A DNA stretch of 64,000 bases from Borrelia puertoricensis. GTDB taxonomy: Bacteria; Spirochaetota; Spirochaetia; Borreliales; Borreliaceae. Position numbers and translations under genes: made by a program. Shown here in pieces: positions 18,355 through 29,557 of this stretch (position 1 is its first letter; each line of letters starts with the position of its first letter). The notes under the pieces were generated by a model, which was given only the letters and a program-made list of their open reading frames with translations, did no database searches and was not told the DNA's origin. The stretch covers positions 1 to 64,000 of the forward strand of contig NZ_CP075379.1 of NCBI RefSeq assembly GCF_023035875.1. Direction: 5' to 3'.

Positions 18355-18825
18355 CTAATAACCAAAACAATCAATCAAGGCAATTATTAAAGATATTGCT
18401 AAACCAGCTGATGCTGAAATCATAAATTTTTTAAAAGTTTCATCTTTTGAAAGCCCAAAACCACTTGAAAAAGGATATGGAAAATTTTTCCCATCCATAT
18501 TATTAAAATAATAAGATAAATCAAAACAATACAAACCTATAAATAACGCTATAGGAAAAGTGCCAACACTTATTGCTGAAAATCTAAATAATTTCTTACC
18601 CCAATTAAAATTAATAGTTTTTTCTATGTTTAAATCTTTATTTTCTTGAACATCTTTATAAAAAAAATCATCATCAGATTTAAGCCTCACAAAAACTTCA
18701 CTACTAAAATCAATATTATTTTCGCTGGAGGAAATTTTATCTCGCAGCGAAAATTTATAATAATCCAAAGAATTTGAATAAAGAATAAAAACATTAAAAA
18801 GCAAGAGCAAAAATCTAATCATCAA
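18355..18825 (-). CDS. Hypothetical membrane or secreted protein
   Basis: This 156-residue protein starts with a hydrophobic signal or anchor (MMIRFLLLLFNVFILYSNS). It has a charged central part and two further hydrophobic segments (about residues 83-105 and 135-152). I recognise no family. It lies between pfp and the pseudouridine synthase with gaps of four and zero bases, so it belongs to that operon. Confidence 0.7.
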   Translation of the reverse strand: MMIRFLLLLFNVFILYSNSLDYYKFSLRDKISSSENNIDFSSEVFVRLKSDDDFFYKDVQENKDLNIEKTINFNWGKKLFRFSAISVGTFPIALFIGLYCFDLSYYFNNMDGKNFPYPFSSGFGLSKDETFKKFMISASAGLAISLIIALIDCFGY

Positions 18826-18829
18826 TATT

Positions 18830-20518
<1,689 letters not shown>

Positions 20519-20562
20519 CTAATTATTATTAAATAAATAGTAAAATAATTAACCATGAATAT

Positions 20563-21600
20563 CTACATATGATTTAAAAATAAAGTAGCATCACCATAAG
20601 AGAAAAATTTATAATTCATTTTTACAGCTTCCCTATAAGCATTAAATACAAAATTTTTACCACCAAATGAAGAGACTAACATTAAAAGAGTTGATTCTGG
20701 TGTATGAAAATTTGTAAAAAGCATATCAACAAACTTAAATTCATATCCCTTACCTGGGTAAACAAAAAGATTAGTCTTTTGTTCACCTCTCACAAAACCT
20801 CTTTGCTTATCATAAGCAGATTCCAATGCTCTAAGAGTAGTAGTTCCAATAGCCAAAATCTTCTTACCTAAAATCTTTGCCTCCTCAAGTCTAAGCGCTA
20901 CAGAATTTTTTATTGAAAAACTTTCAAAATGCATTCTATGTTCCTCTATTGTCTTAGTTCTTACAGGAAGAAAAGTACCAAGCCCAACATGAAGTGTAAT
21001 AAAATCGTATTCAATATTATTTTCATCCAATTTAGAAAAAAGTTCCTCACTAAAATGTAACCCTGCTGTAGCTGATGCTGATGAACCAATATATTTTGAA
21101 TAAATCGTTCGATAACGCTCCTCATCCTTTCTATCATAGTTTCTCTTAATATAAGGTGGTAAAGGAATAAGTCCATGCTGTTCAAAATAAGACTCATTCA
21201 CACACTTATTAAATTTAATTATAAATTCATTACCTGTTTTTGAAATTATTTGAGCCAATAAACTCTGAGGAAACATATAGACTTTGCCAATATTCTGTTT
21301 TTTAGCCTTAGAAATTAAAGACGTAAACTTATTCCCTGACAATCTATCTAGAATTAAAAACTCAATACTACCTCCATGCTCCGTTTTGGCATATATTCTC
21401 GATTTCCTAACCCTTGAATCATTAAAAACCAAAAAAGTATTGCTATTAATATACTTAAAAATATCGTTTATTGAATCATTATGATAAATCTTCTGATTGC
21501 CAGGATCCAGCACCATTAATCTTGATAAGCCTCTTTTCTCACTCGGATACTGTGCTATTAAATTACATGGTAGATCAAAATAAAATTCTTTAGTATCCAT
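20563..21600 (-). CDS. queA: S-adenosylmethionine:tRNA ribosyltransferase-isomerase
   Basis: This enzyme of about 345 residues adds the ribosyl-derived cyclopentene ring to preQ1 in tRNA, giving epoxyqueuosine. Motifs include [33 protein letters not shown] and the C-terminal [21 protein letters not shown] place the start at the ATG (complement of 21598-21600), where GGAG lies just upstream. An ATG three codons earlier lacks a site. The gene overlaps the end of ruvB. Together with the VUT-type transporters at 47231-48652 it suggests that a queuosine precursor is taken up and used. Confidence 0.94.
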   Translation of the reverse strand: MDTKEFYFDLPCNLIAQYPSEKRGLSRLMVLDPGNQKIYHNDSINDIFKYINSNTFLVFNDSRVRKSRIYAKTEHGGSIEFLILDRLSGNKFTSLISKAKKQNIGKVYMFPQSLLAQIISKTGNEFIIKFNKCVNESYFEQHGLIPLPPYIKRNYDRKDEERYRTIYSKYIGSSASATAGLHFSEELFSKLDENNIEYDFITLHVGLGTFLPVRTKTIEEHRMHFESFSIKNSVALRLEEAKILGKKILAIGTTTLRALESAYDKQRGFVRGEQKTNLFVYPGKGYEFKFVDMLFTNFHTPESTLLMLVSSFGGKNFVFNAYREAVKMNYKFFSYGDATLFLNHM

Positions 21601-22633
21601 TTTCTCCATTATTTAAGTCATCATGATTATTTTTATTCAAATTTAGATGAAAATATGCAAAATCAGTAGCCTTGCGTCCTCTGCTAGTCCTCTCAATCAG
21701 ACCCTTTAAAATAAGATAGGGTTCGTAAAAATCCTCAAGAGAATCTGCTGTCTCGCCAACAGAAATTGCTAAAGTTTCAACACCAACAGGTCCACCTTTA
21801 AATTTCAGTATTAAACTCCTTAAAATATTTCTATCTTGTTCATCAAGTCCTTTATGATCAATTTTTAACATTTCAAGTCCAGAACTCACAATACTCTCTG
21901 TAATCAAATCATAACCACCAACTTGTGCAAAATCTCTCATCCGTCTTAAAAGCCTATTTGCTATACGAGGCGTTCCTCTTGAACTTTTTGCAAGAAGCCA
22001 GGCAGCTTTATTTTCCAATTCAATATTTAAAATAATCGAATTTCTCTGTATTATTTTCACAAGTTCATCTTCATTATAAAGATCAAATCTAAATAAAATT
22101 CCAAATCTCGCATAAAGCGGTGACGCCACTTTCCCCGGCTTTGTAGTAGCACCAATTAAAGTAAACTTAGGAATTGGCATCCTTACAGTCCTTGCAGCAG
22201 GACCTTGTCCAATTATCCAGTCTATCTTATAATCTTCCATTGCAACATAAAGCATCTCTTCTATTACGGGTTTAAGCCTATGTATCTCATCAATAAATAA
22301 AATACTCTTATCATCAAGCGTCGTTAAAATACCAACAATATCTTTTGGCTTATCAAGAACTGGAGCTGAAGTCATCTTAATTGTAGTATTCATTTCAAAA
22401 GCAATAATACTAGCCAGAGTAGTTTTCCCAAGCCCTGGAGGACCACTTAAAAAAACATGATCAAGCGCTTCATTTCTATCTCTAGATGCCTTTATAAAAA
22501 TATTCAAATTTTCTTTAATATGAGATTGTTTCACAAAATCTTTAAGGGATTTTGGCCTAAGTTCACTCTCATTTCTATCATACAAAAAATTCTTGTCAGA
22601 ACTTAAAACCCTAGCTCCCCCTCCAAAATCCAT
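21590..22633 (-). CDS. ruvB: Holliday junction branch-migration helicase RuvB
   Basis: This 347-residue AAA+ motor drives branch migration of Holliday junctions. Walker A is [10 protein letters not shown] near residue 63, Walker B is LFIDEIHRL near 112, and the arginine finger region [17 protein letters not shown] lies near 212. The C-terminal winged helix contains [16 protein letters not shown]. The length is typical. Its end overlaps queA, and ruvA lies 45 bases upstream. Confidence 0.97.
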   Translation of the reverse strand: MDFGGGARVLSSDKNFLYDRNESELRPKSLKDFVKQSHIKENLNIFIKASRDRNEALDHVFLSGPPGLGKTTLASIIAFEMNTTIKMTSAPVLDKPKDIVGILTTLDDKSILFIDEIHRLKPVIEEMLYVAMEDYKIDWIIGQGPAARTVRMPIPKFTLIGATTKPGKVASPLYARFGILFRFDLYNEDELVKIIQRNSIILNIELENKAAWLLAKSSRGTPRIANRLLRRMRDFAQVGGYDLITESIVSSGLEMLKIDHKGLDEQDRNILRSLILKFKGGPVGVETLAISVGETADSLEDFYEPYLILKGLIERTSRGRKATDFAYFHLNLNKNNHDDLNNGENGY

Positions 22634-22678
22634 CTAATCACCCTCTCTTTAATAAACAATCACCTATAAGCCTCTAAT

Positions 22679-23272
22679 CTAACCTGAAAGCTTTCTTAAA
22701 ATTTCTCTAAACAAAAATTGTTCTTGATCAACTTCTCTCAACATTAAAAATTCATCAATAAGCATAATTTCCTTCATAGCAGCTGAAACCAATTTTCTAT
22801 CAAAACCCATATTAACAATTGATTGCTCAAGCTCCTTAAATTTCAATACACCTGAACTTGCCTCATTATTAACTTTGATAAGTTTTCCCCTAAGTTTTAA
22901 AAAGATTTTACCCGCCATTTTATTTCCAATACCCTTGACATTAGAAATAAGCTTAACATCCTCCCTTTCAACTGCATCTCTAAATTCATTATATTTTATT
23001 CCAGATAATATCCTTAAAGCCGCTTTTGGACCTATTCCATCAACACTAATAAGTTTTTCAAAAACTTCTCTTTCTGATACATTTAAAAAACCAAAAAGTC
23101 TAATTTCATCCTCTCTAAGATGAAGATAAGTTAATATTTCAACATCTTCTAGCAACCCTAATTCTGCATTACAAAAAGAACTAACTAAAATTTCAAACTC
23201 AAAAGGAAGTGCTACAATGACAATACTAGACTCTCGTTTCTCTATAATTTTACCACAAATTTTATTGATCAT
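22679..23272 (-). CDS. ruvA: Holliday junction DNA-binding protein RuvA
   Basis: This 197-residue tetrameric protein binds four-way junctions and loads RuvB. It shows the N-terminal OB fold (residues 1-63), the two helix-hairpin-helix motifs LISVDGIGPKAALRIL (about 73-88) and LISNVKGIGNKMAGKIF (about 107-123), and a small C-terminal RuvB-binding domain. A TATTAT box lies 11 bases before the ATG, so it may also be transcribed separately from ruvC, which ends 86 bases upstream. Confidence 0.95.
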   Translation of the reverse strand: MINKICGKIIEKRESSIVIVALPFEFEILVSSFCNAELGLLEDVEILTYLHLREDEIRLFGFLNVSEREVFEKLISVDGIGPKAALRILSGIKYNEFRDAVEREDVKLISNVKGIGNKMAGKIFLKLRGKLIKVNNEASSGVLKFKELEQSIVNMGFDRKLVSAAMKEIMLIDEFLMLREVDQEQFLFREILRKLSG

Positions 23273-23358
23273 AGACTTAAACTATAATACATAAAAACTC
23301 AAGCATACCTTATTTATATCCAAATTATTATTATATATTTCATTTCTTTTATTAAATT

Positions 23359-23838
23359 TCACAAAATATGATAATTACCATGACAAATTGCAAGCGCTAA
23401 TGCATCACTACTATGATCACTAGTAAAAATAAAATCGGATTTCATTCCAAGTAAAATACGAATGACATATTTTACTTGTACTTTTGCAATTCTACCAAAC
23501 CCAGAAATTGAATTCTTGACCTGTATTGGAGTATACTCATAAAAATCTAAATTTTTCAAAGCAAAAGTTAAAATAATAGCTCCTCGTGCTTCAGACACAC
23601 TCATAGCTGTTTTTTTATTCTTAGCAAAATAAATATTTTCAATGCTTGCAACATCAGGTTTAAAATTATCAATAATAAGAATAATTTCATCAGAAATTAA
23701 TTTTAACCTATCTTTCAAAGACATCAAAGGATGAGTTATGACAGTTCCATCTTGAACATACATGTACTTACTATCTTTCCTATCTAAAATTCCCCATTCA
23801 ACATTTGCAAGCCCAGGATCGATACCTAATATTCTCAT
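23359..23838 (-). CDS. ruvC: Holliday junction resolvase RuvC
   Basis: This 159-residue endonuclease cuts Holliday junctions symmetrically. The RNase H-like fold begins with RILGIDPGLANVEWG. The catalytic set is visible as Asp7, Glu67 (SIENIYF), His142 and Asp145 (DHSSDALALAICH), the same D-E-H-D pattern as Thermus RuvC. The length is normal. It sits directly upstream of ruvA and ruvB and downstream of yebC, the classic ruvC neighbourhood. From memory, Lyme-group Borrelia are usually described as having ruvAB without a recognised ruvC, so an intact copy here is notable. Confidence 0.92.
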   Translation of the reverse strand: MRILGIDPGLANVEWGILDRKDSKYMYVQDGTVITHPLMSLKDRLKLISDEIILIIDNFKPDVASIENIYFAKNKKTAMSVSEARGAIILTFALKNLDFYEYTPIQVKNSISGFGRIAKVQVKYVIRILLGMKSDFIFTSDHSSDALALAICHGNYHIL

Positions 23839-23869
23839 AATTAACTTTCAGAAAAAATTCAATGATAAA

Positions 23870-24601
23870 CTAATCAATCTCATCAACAATTTCTAAATTA
23901 TGCACAACTTCTTGAACATCATCAAAATCTTCTAATTTTTCAATAATAGCAAGAACTCTATCCATATGTTCTTTATTTAAAGAAAGCTTGTTTTCAGGAA
24001 TAAGAACAATTTCTGCTATATCTTCCTCAAACTTAGTTCTCAAAATAGATGAAATAGCTTCAAAATTTTCAGCACTTGTTATTACTTCTATCTGAGGCCC
24101 TTCACTATAAATATCTTCTGCACCAGCTTCTAATGCAAGCTCCATTATTTCATTTTCAGAATATTTATCTAAACCATAAGAAATTAATCCTTTTTTATGA
24201 AACATATAAGATACAGAACCTGGAGCACCAAGAGAACCACCGCTCTTTGAGAGAACACTCCGTACCTCACTTGCCGTTCTATTTTTATTATCAGTTAAGC
24301 ACTTAATTATTAAAGCTACACCATAGGGCGCATAAGCCTCATAAGTAAGTTCAAAATATTCAGCACCTGTATGATCCCCAATGCCCTTCTTTATTGCCTT
24401 TTCAATATTATCCTTAGGCATATTAGCAACTCTGGCTTTATTAACAGCAAGTCGTAATCTAGAATTAGATTCAATATCACCTCCTCCCATCTTAACAGCA
24501 ATGCTTATTTCACGAATTAGTTTAGTAAAAATCTTATTTCTCTTAGCATCAAGAGAACCTTTTTTTCTCTTTATAGTTGACCACTTACTATGACCAGACA
24601 T
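23870..24601 (-). CDS. YebC/PmpR-family protein
   Basis: This 243-residue cytoplasmic protein starts with the family signature MSGHSKWSTIKRKKGSLDAKR and continues with IKKGIGDHTGAEYFELTYEAYAP-like segments, DNKNRTASEVR and the acidic C-terminus. Members are known as transcription regulators and, more recently, as translation factors that help with difficult peptide stretches. The sequence does not show which role applies. It lies between folD (adjacent with no gap) and ruvC. Confidence 0.93.
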   Translation of the reverse strand: MSGHSKWSTIKRKKGSLDAKRNKIFTKLIREISIAVKMGGGDIESNSRLRLAVNKARVANMPKDNIEKAIKKGIGDHTGAEYFELTYEAYAPYGVALIIKCLTDNKNRTASEVRSVLSKSGGSLGAPGSVSYMFHKKGLISYGLDKYSENEIMELALEAGAEDIYSEGPQIEVITSAENFEAISSILRTKFEEDIAEIVLIPENKLSLNKEHMDRVLAIIEKLEDFDDVQEVVHNLEIVDEID

Positions 24602-25507
24602 TCAAACCTCCACCAACTTTTCTAACTTTTCTAAAATAGAAAACTTATTATGCCTAATTAGATGGGCCTTAATTGTATTAAACATCAACATAAGAACCGT
24701 AACAGGGCCGATTCCACCTACTACAGGAGTAATAAACTTAGCTTTTTCTTTAACTGATTCAAAATCAACATCTCCTATAAGAACATTATTACCATCAATC
24801 TCTACTCTAGAAATACCAATATCAATAATATAAGGATGTCCATCAATCATACTAGCATTTATTAATTTAGGTTTTCCAACAGCAGAAATAATAATATCTG
24901 ATTGTCTTACATAAATATCTAAATTAGTACTTTTACTATGACAAGTAATTACAGTAGCATCATAGGGCTTAGAAGAAAGCAAAATAGAAATAGGTCTCCC
25001 AACAAGAGAACTTCTTCCAATCACAACAACAGTCTTACCAGAAATTTCTATTCCCTTATCAAATAAAACTTTTAAAACAGCAAAAGCTGTACAAGGAATA
25101 AATCCTTTCCTATCACCCGAAATTAACTTGCCCAAGTTAATAGCAGAAAGTCCATCTACATCCTTAGTACTCATTATACTGTCTAAAACCATATTTACAT
25201 CTATTTCACTAGCAAGGGGCAATTGAACAATAATTCCATCAGTATATTCATTTATATTTTCAGTCTCGATCAATGTCAAAATATTATCTTGTCCCGAATT
25301 ACCAGCTAACTTAATAACATGAAAATTAATACCAATTTCTCTAGATACTCTTTCCTTAACAGCAACATAAAGTTTACTTGTAGGGTTATCATTTGCCAAA
25401 ATCACTTTTAAAGAAACTTTATTCACTAAATCATGATGAATTAAAAAATCTTTAAGTAATAAATAATATTGATTTGCAAAAAATTTACCATCAAAAACAT
25501 TGCTCAA
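24602..25507 (-). CDS. folD: Bifunctional methylenetetrahydrofolate dehydrogenase/cyclohydrolase
   Basis: This 301-residue enzyme interconverts methylene-, methenyl- and formyl-tetrahydrofolate and so supplies formyl groups for initiator tRNA (see fmt at 59168). It shows the substrate region SKLYVAVKERVSREIGI with its conserved Lys/Tyr, DGIIVQLPL, DVDGLSAINLGKL, the NADP loop VVIGRSSLVGRPISILL and the C-terminal GGIGPVTVLMLMFNT. It is the first gene of the long minus-strand run ending at 17374 and is divergent from the outer-membrane protein gene at 25667. Confidence 0.95.
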   Translation of the reverse strand: MSNVFDGKFFANQYYLLLKDFLIHHDLVNKVSLKVILANDNPTSKLYVAVKERVSREIGINFHVIKLAGNSGQDNILTLIETENINEYTDGIIVQLPLASEIDVNMVLDSIMSTKDVDGLSAINLGKLISGDRKGFIPCTAFAVLKVLFDKGIEISGKTVVVIGRSSLVGRPISILLSSKPYDATVITCHSKSTNLDIYVRQSDIIISAVGKPKLINASMIDGHPYIIDIGISRVEIDGNNVLIGDVDFESVKEKAKFITPVVGGIGPVTVLMLMFNTIKAHLIRHNKFSILEKLEKLVEV

Positions 25508-25600
25508 CTCAGTTCCCTCACCAATTTAGATCAAAACATTATATATTATACTATACTTGTATTGTAAGTATAAATAAAAATAGATTCACACAAAAATTAA

Positions 25601-25629
25601 TTGTAATAAAACATATTTTTCAATATAAT
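25601..25629 (+). promoter_or_regulatory. Promoter of the outer-membrane protein/BAM lipoprotein operon
   Basis: TTGTAA (25601-25606) and TATAAT (25624-25629) are separated by 17 bases, a good sigma-70-type arrangement. Transcription would start near 25636, giving a leader of about 30 bases with GGAG before the ATG at 25667. Confidence 0.65.
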
Positions 25630-25666
25630 AACTTTTAAATAAAGAGTTTTTGAAATATGGAGAATA

Positions 25667-26302
25667 ATGAAAAAGAATTTTTTAGTTGGTCTCATCTTAC
25701 TATTCTTATTGCATGCAAATGTGAACAAAATTGAAGCATATTCAATTGATAGAAACGGAAATTCTATTATAGAAGTAGATTTAAGCTTAGGAATTCCCCT
25801 TTTTTACCATAGTTTATCAAAAGTCTTTTCTTCAAATCTGTACCCAGGAGGAATTGGGGCACTTAAATATAAATATCACATCCTAAGCAGCTTAGCTATA
25901 GGGTTTGAGATTAGATACATGTTCAATTTTGATATCAATCATTCATTTAACCTATTAAATCCTGATTCGGGCATAGGTAAGACATTTAGTACAGTGCCTA
26001 TCACATTCTTAATAGCCTATGTTTTTGACATAGGTGAAATGTTTCAGATACCCATATTTTCAAATATAGGATTTTCTTTAAGCTCCTACGGAGATAAAAG
26101 TGATAATATCTCAAATTTAAGGACTTTTGATGCAATGCCTATAATGTCTATTGGCTCTGGAATCTTATGGAATTTCAACTACCAATGGGCTTTAGGAATT
26201 ACAACTGCATGGTGGACAATGTTTGAATTTGGAAATATGGCTAAAACCGGACATTTTTTAATAATATCACTCTCGGTAATAGTGAATATCAATAAATTGT
26301 AG
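25667..26302 (+). CDS. Predicted outer-membrane beta-barrel protein
   Basis: This 211-residue protein has a cleavable signal peptide (MKKNFLVGLILLFLLHANVNKIEA) and then many short amphipathic strands ending in aromatic residues (GALKYKYHI, AIGFEIRYMF, ALGITTAWWTMF, FLIISLSVIVNI). This pattern fits a small outer-membrane barrel. It occupies the BB_0027 position, a predicted outer-membrane protein in B31. GGAG lies four bases before the ATG. The next gene, seven bases on, encodes a BAM-associated lipoprotein. Confidence 0.75.
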   Translation: MKKNFLVGLILLFLLHANVNKIEAYSIDRNGNSIIEVDLSLGIPLFYHSLSKVFSSNLYPGGIGALKYKYHILSSLAIGFEIRYMFNFDINHSFNLLNPDSGIGKTFSTVPITFLIAYVFDIGEMFQIPIFSNIGFSLSSYGDKSDNISNLRTFDAMPIMSIGSGILWNFNYQWALGITTAWWTMFEFGNMAKTGHFLIISLSVIVNINKL

Positions 26303-26308
26303 GTAAAT

Positions 26309-27340
26309 ATGGATAAAAAAAGTTACAAAAAATTCATGATAATAATGTTAATAATGTTAGTTTTATCATGTTCAAGTGAATCTATATTTTCTCAGCTCAG
26401 CAAGTTACAAAAAATAAATAGTAATAATAACATTTTAGACACTTCAAGTCCAAGTGGCATCTCATTAGTCAATGATACCCTTTATATTTCAGCCATGCAT
26501 TTATTTAAAAAATCAAATGGAAATGTTGAAAGAGTAAATTTTAGCAATTCTTATGAATTTGTAATTGACCTTGTAAATATATCAGGCAAAACATATTTAC
26601 TAGTTCAAAATAAAAATGGGCAACTAGAACTCTACTTTCTTGAAAGCAATAATTGGAAACTTCTATTTCAAAAGAATCTAATCCCAATTAAATTCTTAAA
26701 ATCCATAGGAACAAGTGGTATTACTTCTGCTTTCATCCTAGCATTAGGAGAAAATGGAAATCAAACTATTCTAAATATAAATGGAAATAATGAAACTCCC
26801 AACAACACAACTAACAATGATAAATTTTATCAAATTTCAAATGACCAGAAGTTCATTACAGGAAAATTTGCAAAAATCTGGAAACTAAACGGTGACGGAG
26901 TTATAAATGTTAAATCAACAAATGAAATAATGGCAATAATAGAAACAAGTATCCGTGGCACCAAAGAAACTTTGGTGTTTACTGGAAAAGATCATGATAC
27001 ATCAGATCACAAATTCCAAATATACTCAAGCACAAATAATTATCAAGATCCAATATTCAATCGAAATGGCATAGGAGAATTTATTGCATACTTTGCAAGA
27101 GAAGTTGATGGAATAATACTTATCGGCAGTAATAATGGATTTGTAGAACTTGTAAGGGATAAAAACACATTTGATCTGCAACCACCTTCACAATCTGTAT
27201 TACCAGGTTCTTATAATGGTTCACAACTAAGTAAAACAAGACTTAATGATATTATACCCACATCAAATAAAACAATTTACATACTAACCCAAGGAAAAGG
27301 ATTATGGAAAATTGAAAATAAAAAGCTAATTAAAGAATAA
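26309..27340 (+). CDS. BAM-complex-associated lipoprotein (BB_0028-like)
   Basis: This 343-residue lipoprotein has a signal peptide (MDKKSYKKFMIIMLIMLVLSC) with the lipobox cysteine at residue 21. The mature part is made of repeating beta-strand units with Asn/Ser-rich turns (NDTLYISAMHLF, GIILIGSNNGFVEL, KTIYILTQGKGLWKI), suggesting a beta-propeller-like fold as in BamB. Its B31 counterpart BB_0028 was reported to associate with BamA together with BB_0324, so a periplasmic role in outer-membrane protein assembly is likely. That role rests on synteny. Its end overlaps the convergent YaiI-type gene by 15 bases. Confidence 0.78.
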   Translation: MDKKSYKKFMIIMLIMLVLSCSSESIFSQLSKLQKINSNNNILDTSSPSGISLVNDTLYISAMHLFKKSNGNVERVNFSNSYEFVIDLVNISGKTYLLVQNKNGQLELYFLESNNWKLLFQKNLIPIKFLKSIGTSGITSAFILALGENGNQTILNINGNNETPNNTTNNDKFYQISNDQKFITGKFAKIWKLNGDGVINVKSTNEIMAIIETSIRGTKETLVFTGKDHDTSDHKFQIYSSTNNYQDPIFNRNGIGEFIAYFAREVDGIILIGSNNGFVELVRDKNTFDLQPPSQSVLPGSYNGSQLSKTRLNDIIPTSNKTIYILTQGKGLWKIENKKLIKE

Positions 27341-27757
27341 ACGATGAAAATTCATTGCAAAATTTGAATACCGAACTTTATTAGTTTCTTCATGAAAATA
27401 TTTTTTAACTTTAATACCTAAATTAATATTTAATTTAGATCTAAAATGCAAATAATTTATATTATTTGTATCAAAAATTTGTCCCTCATCATTCATAACT
27501 TTAATTTGCAAATTCAATAAGTTTTTAACAAATAATATGTCCCTGGTAACCACCATACTATTCTTATCAATTAATTCTAAAATCAAAGAATCAACATCAC
27601 TTACAATTTTAACAGAAGTATTTTTTGACATCTCTAAATTTAAATGCCTGTTTGCAACCAAAATAAGCCTCACATTTCTATGGGAAACAAAATTTTGTAA
27701 AAATTTTATTATTTGTAAATTACAAGAATCAGCATCAACAAAAATTTTATTTAACAA
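27326..27757 (-). CDS. YaiI/YqxD-family (DUF188) protein
   Basis: This 143-residue protein begins with KIFVDADSCNLQIIKFL, shows the VDSLILELIDKNSMVVTRDILFVKNLL core and ends with HEETNKVRYSNFAMNFHRLF. These segments match the YaiI/YqxD PIN-like family, which has conserved aspartates but no proven activity. The start is TTG, overlapping the end of the upstream signal-peptidase-like gene by 11 bases. The C-terminus overlaps the convergent lipoprotein gene. Confidence 0.8.
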   Translation of the reverse strand: MLNKIFVDADSCNLQIIKFLQNFVSHRNVRLILVANRHLNLEMSKNTSVKIVSDVDSLILELIDKNSMVVTRDILFVKNLLNLQIKVMNDEGQIFDTNNINYLHFRSKLNINLGIKVKKYFHEETNKVRYSNFAMNFHRLFFN

Positions 27758-28382
27758 TTTTATAATCCATTATCCTTAATACTAAGAAAGACAAAATATG
27801 AGATTGTTTAACAGGCCCAAATACTCTAGAATCATTTAAAATTTTCAAATTCTCATTTAAGAGAAAAAATTCATTTTTCTTTAAAGCAAAACACTTAATT
27901 ACTTCATTAAAGTTAAAAAAATCATTTAATCTATAACCACTCATAAAATTACCATTCAAATAATAAGAATTATCATCTATCCTATGAACCAAGATATCAA
28001 AACCTTTAACATAAACTAGATCTCCCTGAGTAGCAACTATTTTTGCAATTTTATAACTTCTTGTATTAAAAATCTTGTTTAAAAAAAATAAATCCCTAAA
28101 AAAATTTAAAACAAAATTTCTCCTTAAATTTGAATCTTCATAAAGCACAATATCATTCACTTTAAAAGGAACAAAAAAAGATCGCATATATTTTGAAATA
28201 AAAACCAAACTATCATTTTTTGTTATTAAAGGCAACATTTCATCACCTTGAAAAATAAAAATTTGTAAGACAAATTTTGTAAAAAAATAATTTAATACCA
28301 AAAACAACAGAATAATCTTAATAAATTTTTGTCTTCTCTTTTTTCTTAAAAGTTTTTGTTCAAAAGTTAAATATGCTGCCAT
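27747..28382 (-). CDS. Signal peptidase I paralogue, predicted inactive
   Basis: This 211-residue protein has one N-terminal membrane segment (about residues 21-44) and a type I signal peptidase fold. The catalytic serine motif, normally SGSM, reads QGDEMLP with Glu at residue 48 in the serine position. In the Lys motif (KIAKIVATQGD) Ala113 aligns with the general base. The late motif NDSRVFGPV is kept. It should therefore be a pseudoenzyme unless a nearby Lys substitutes. It lies two bases downstream of the intact lepB and may act as a partner or regulator of it. Confidence 0.8.
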   Translation of the reverse strand: MAAYLTFEQKLLRKKRRQKFIKIILLFLVLNYFFTKFVLQIFIFQGDEMLPLITKNDSLVFISKYMRSFFVPFKVNDIVLYEDSNLRRNFVLNFFRDLFFLNKIFNTRSYKIAKIVATQGDLVYVKGFDILVHRIDDNSYYLNGNFMSGYRLNDFFNFNEVIKCFALKKNEFFLLNENLKILNDSRVFGPVKQSHILSFLVLRIMDYKIVK

Positions 28383-28384
28383 AT

Positions 28385-29365
28385 TTAAATCAAACCTATT
28401 CTAGAAAAAGGGAAATACATGAAAAAAGCTCTACCAAGAATTTTACTTTTATTTATAACACCAAAAAATCTACCATCATAAGAATTATCTCTATTATCCC
28501 CAATAGGCAATACATATCCATAAGGCACATATATTCCATAATCCCTTATTATTGCCTTTTCCATATAATAATCAACATATGGCATGAAAGCTACCAAATA
28601 ACGATATTCCAATCTTTCAATTTCAAATCTATCAACTTCCCTAACATTAAAAAATGAAAAATCAGATATATTCTCTAAATCAACACTCAATTGATTTAAT
28701 GCAATAAACATAGCAAGATTATCATAAACCTTATAGTCCGCATCTTCTATAAGCTTCTTAATACCAAAATTATATCCTAATGAAGCTTTATAAGAATTTT
28801 CTTCTATAAAATTTTCTTCGCCTTCCTTCTTAACAAAAACTGTCCCATTTCGAAATCTTACAAGCTTACCATCCGCAAATAACGCTCTTTTAACAAAGAA
28901 TCTAACACTAGGATTTCCATTTTCATCTCTATCAAGATCAACAAAACTAAAAGACAACATGTAAAGTAATCTATGCAAAATATCAAAAAACAGCCCTTTT
29001 GATTCATATTCTACATTTTCAAAAATCACAATCTCTGCTTCATTTGGCTCTTTTATTCCATTTATTTTACATACTCCTGGCAAAAGTTCAGGTCCATAAG
29101 AAAATTTATCTACAAATAATAAATCTCCAATTTGAAGAGTATTTTCCATTGATCCTGATGGAATTCTATATGCTTGTAAAAAATATTGATTTATTCCCAA
29201 AACAAAAATCGAAGCACCCAAAAGTTCAAGTAAAAAATTAAGCATAAAGCCTCGTCTTTTAGCTTTAAGTTTATAAAAATACTTACTTTTTTTCCTATAA
29301 GTTAAATATTTTTCAATAATCTCCACTAAAAAGCTGGCAAACTTATTTAATTTTTCTAAATACAT
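28385..29365 (-). CDS. lepB: Signal peptidase I
   Basis: This 326-residue membrane protease removes signal peptides from exported proteins. A membrane segment at about residues 42-62 precedes the catalytic serine in IPSGSMENTL (Ser72). The general base is Lys159 in FFVKRALFADG, and the box E motif GDNRDNSYDGRFFG lies near 290. The region between motifs has a spirochaete-type insertion of over 50 residues. It is followed two bases later by an inactive paralogue. Confidence 0.94.
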   Translation of the reverse strand: MYLEKLNKFASFLVEIIEKYLTYRKKSKYFYKLKAKRRGFMLNFLLELLGASIFVLGINQYFLQAYRIPSGSMENTLQIGDLLFVDKFSYGPELLPGVCKINGIKEPNEAEIVIFENVEYESKGLFFDILHRLLYMLSFSFVDLDRDENGNPSVRFFVKRALFADGKLVRFRNGTVFVKKEGEENFIEENSYKASLGYNFGIKKLIEDADYKVYDNLAMFIALNQLSVDLENISDFSFFNVREVDRFEIERLEYRYLVAFMPYVDYYMEKAIIRDYGIYVPYGYVLPIGDNRDNSYDGRFFGVINKSKILGRAFFMYFPFSRIGLI

Positions 29366-29455
29366 ACACTTATCCTCAAAAATAAATTATACATAAAATA
29401 AATAATTATCACTATCTTCATAATCACAAAGCTTTATTAAAAAGAACAAAATATG

Positions 29456-29491
29456 AAAGAAAACATAAATATATTTGTTTATATTTTCTTT
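29456..29491. repeat. Imperfect 14-bp inverted repeat between lepB and the PEGA gene
   Basis: Arms 29456-29469 and 29478-29491 pair over 14 positions with one mismatch and an eight-base spacer. The element lies between divergent genes, about 30 bases upstream of the -35 box of the plus-strand gene and 90 bases upstream of lepB. It could be a regulator site. No function is shown. Confidence 0.4.
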
Positions 29492-29520
29492 AACTAACAT
29501 AAATAAAAATACATGTAATA

Positions 29521-29549
29521 TTGAATTTCTTTTCATACTTTTTTATAAT
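29521..29549 (+). promoter_or_regulatory. Strong promoter giving a predicted leaderless mRNA
   Basis: TTGAAT (29521-29526) and TATAAT (29544-29549) are exactly 17 bases apart. The ATG of the PEGA/FGE gene starts eight bases after the -10 box, where transcription is expected to begin. There is no Shine-Dalgarno sequence and no nearby in-frame alternative start. Confidence 0.7.
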
Positions 29550-29557
29550 CGTTATAT

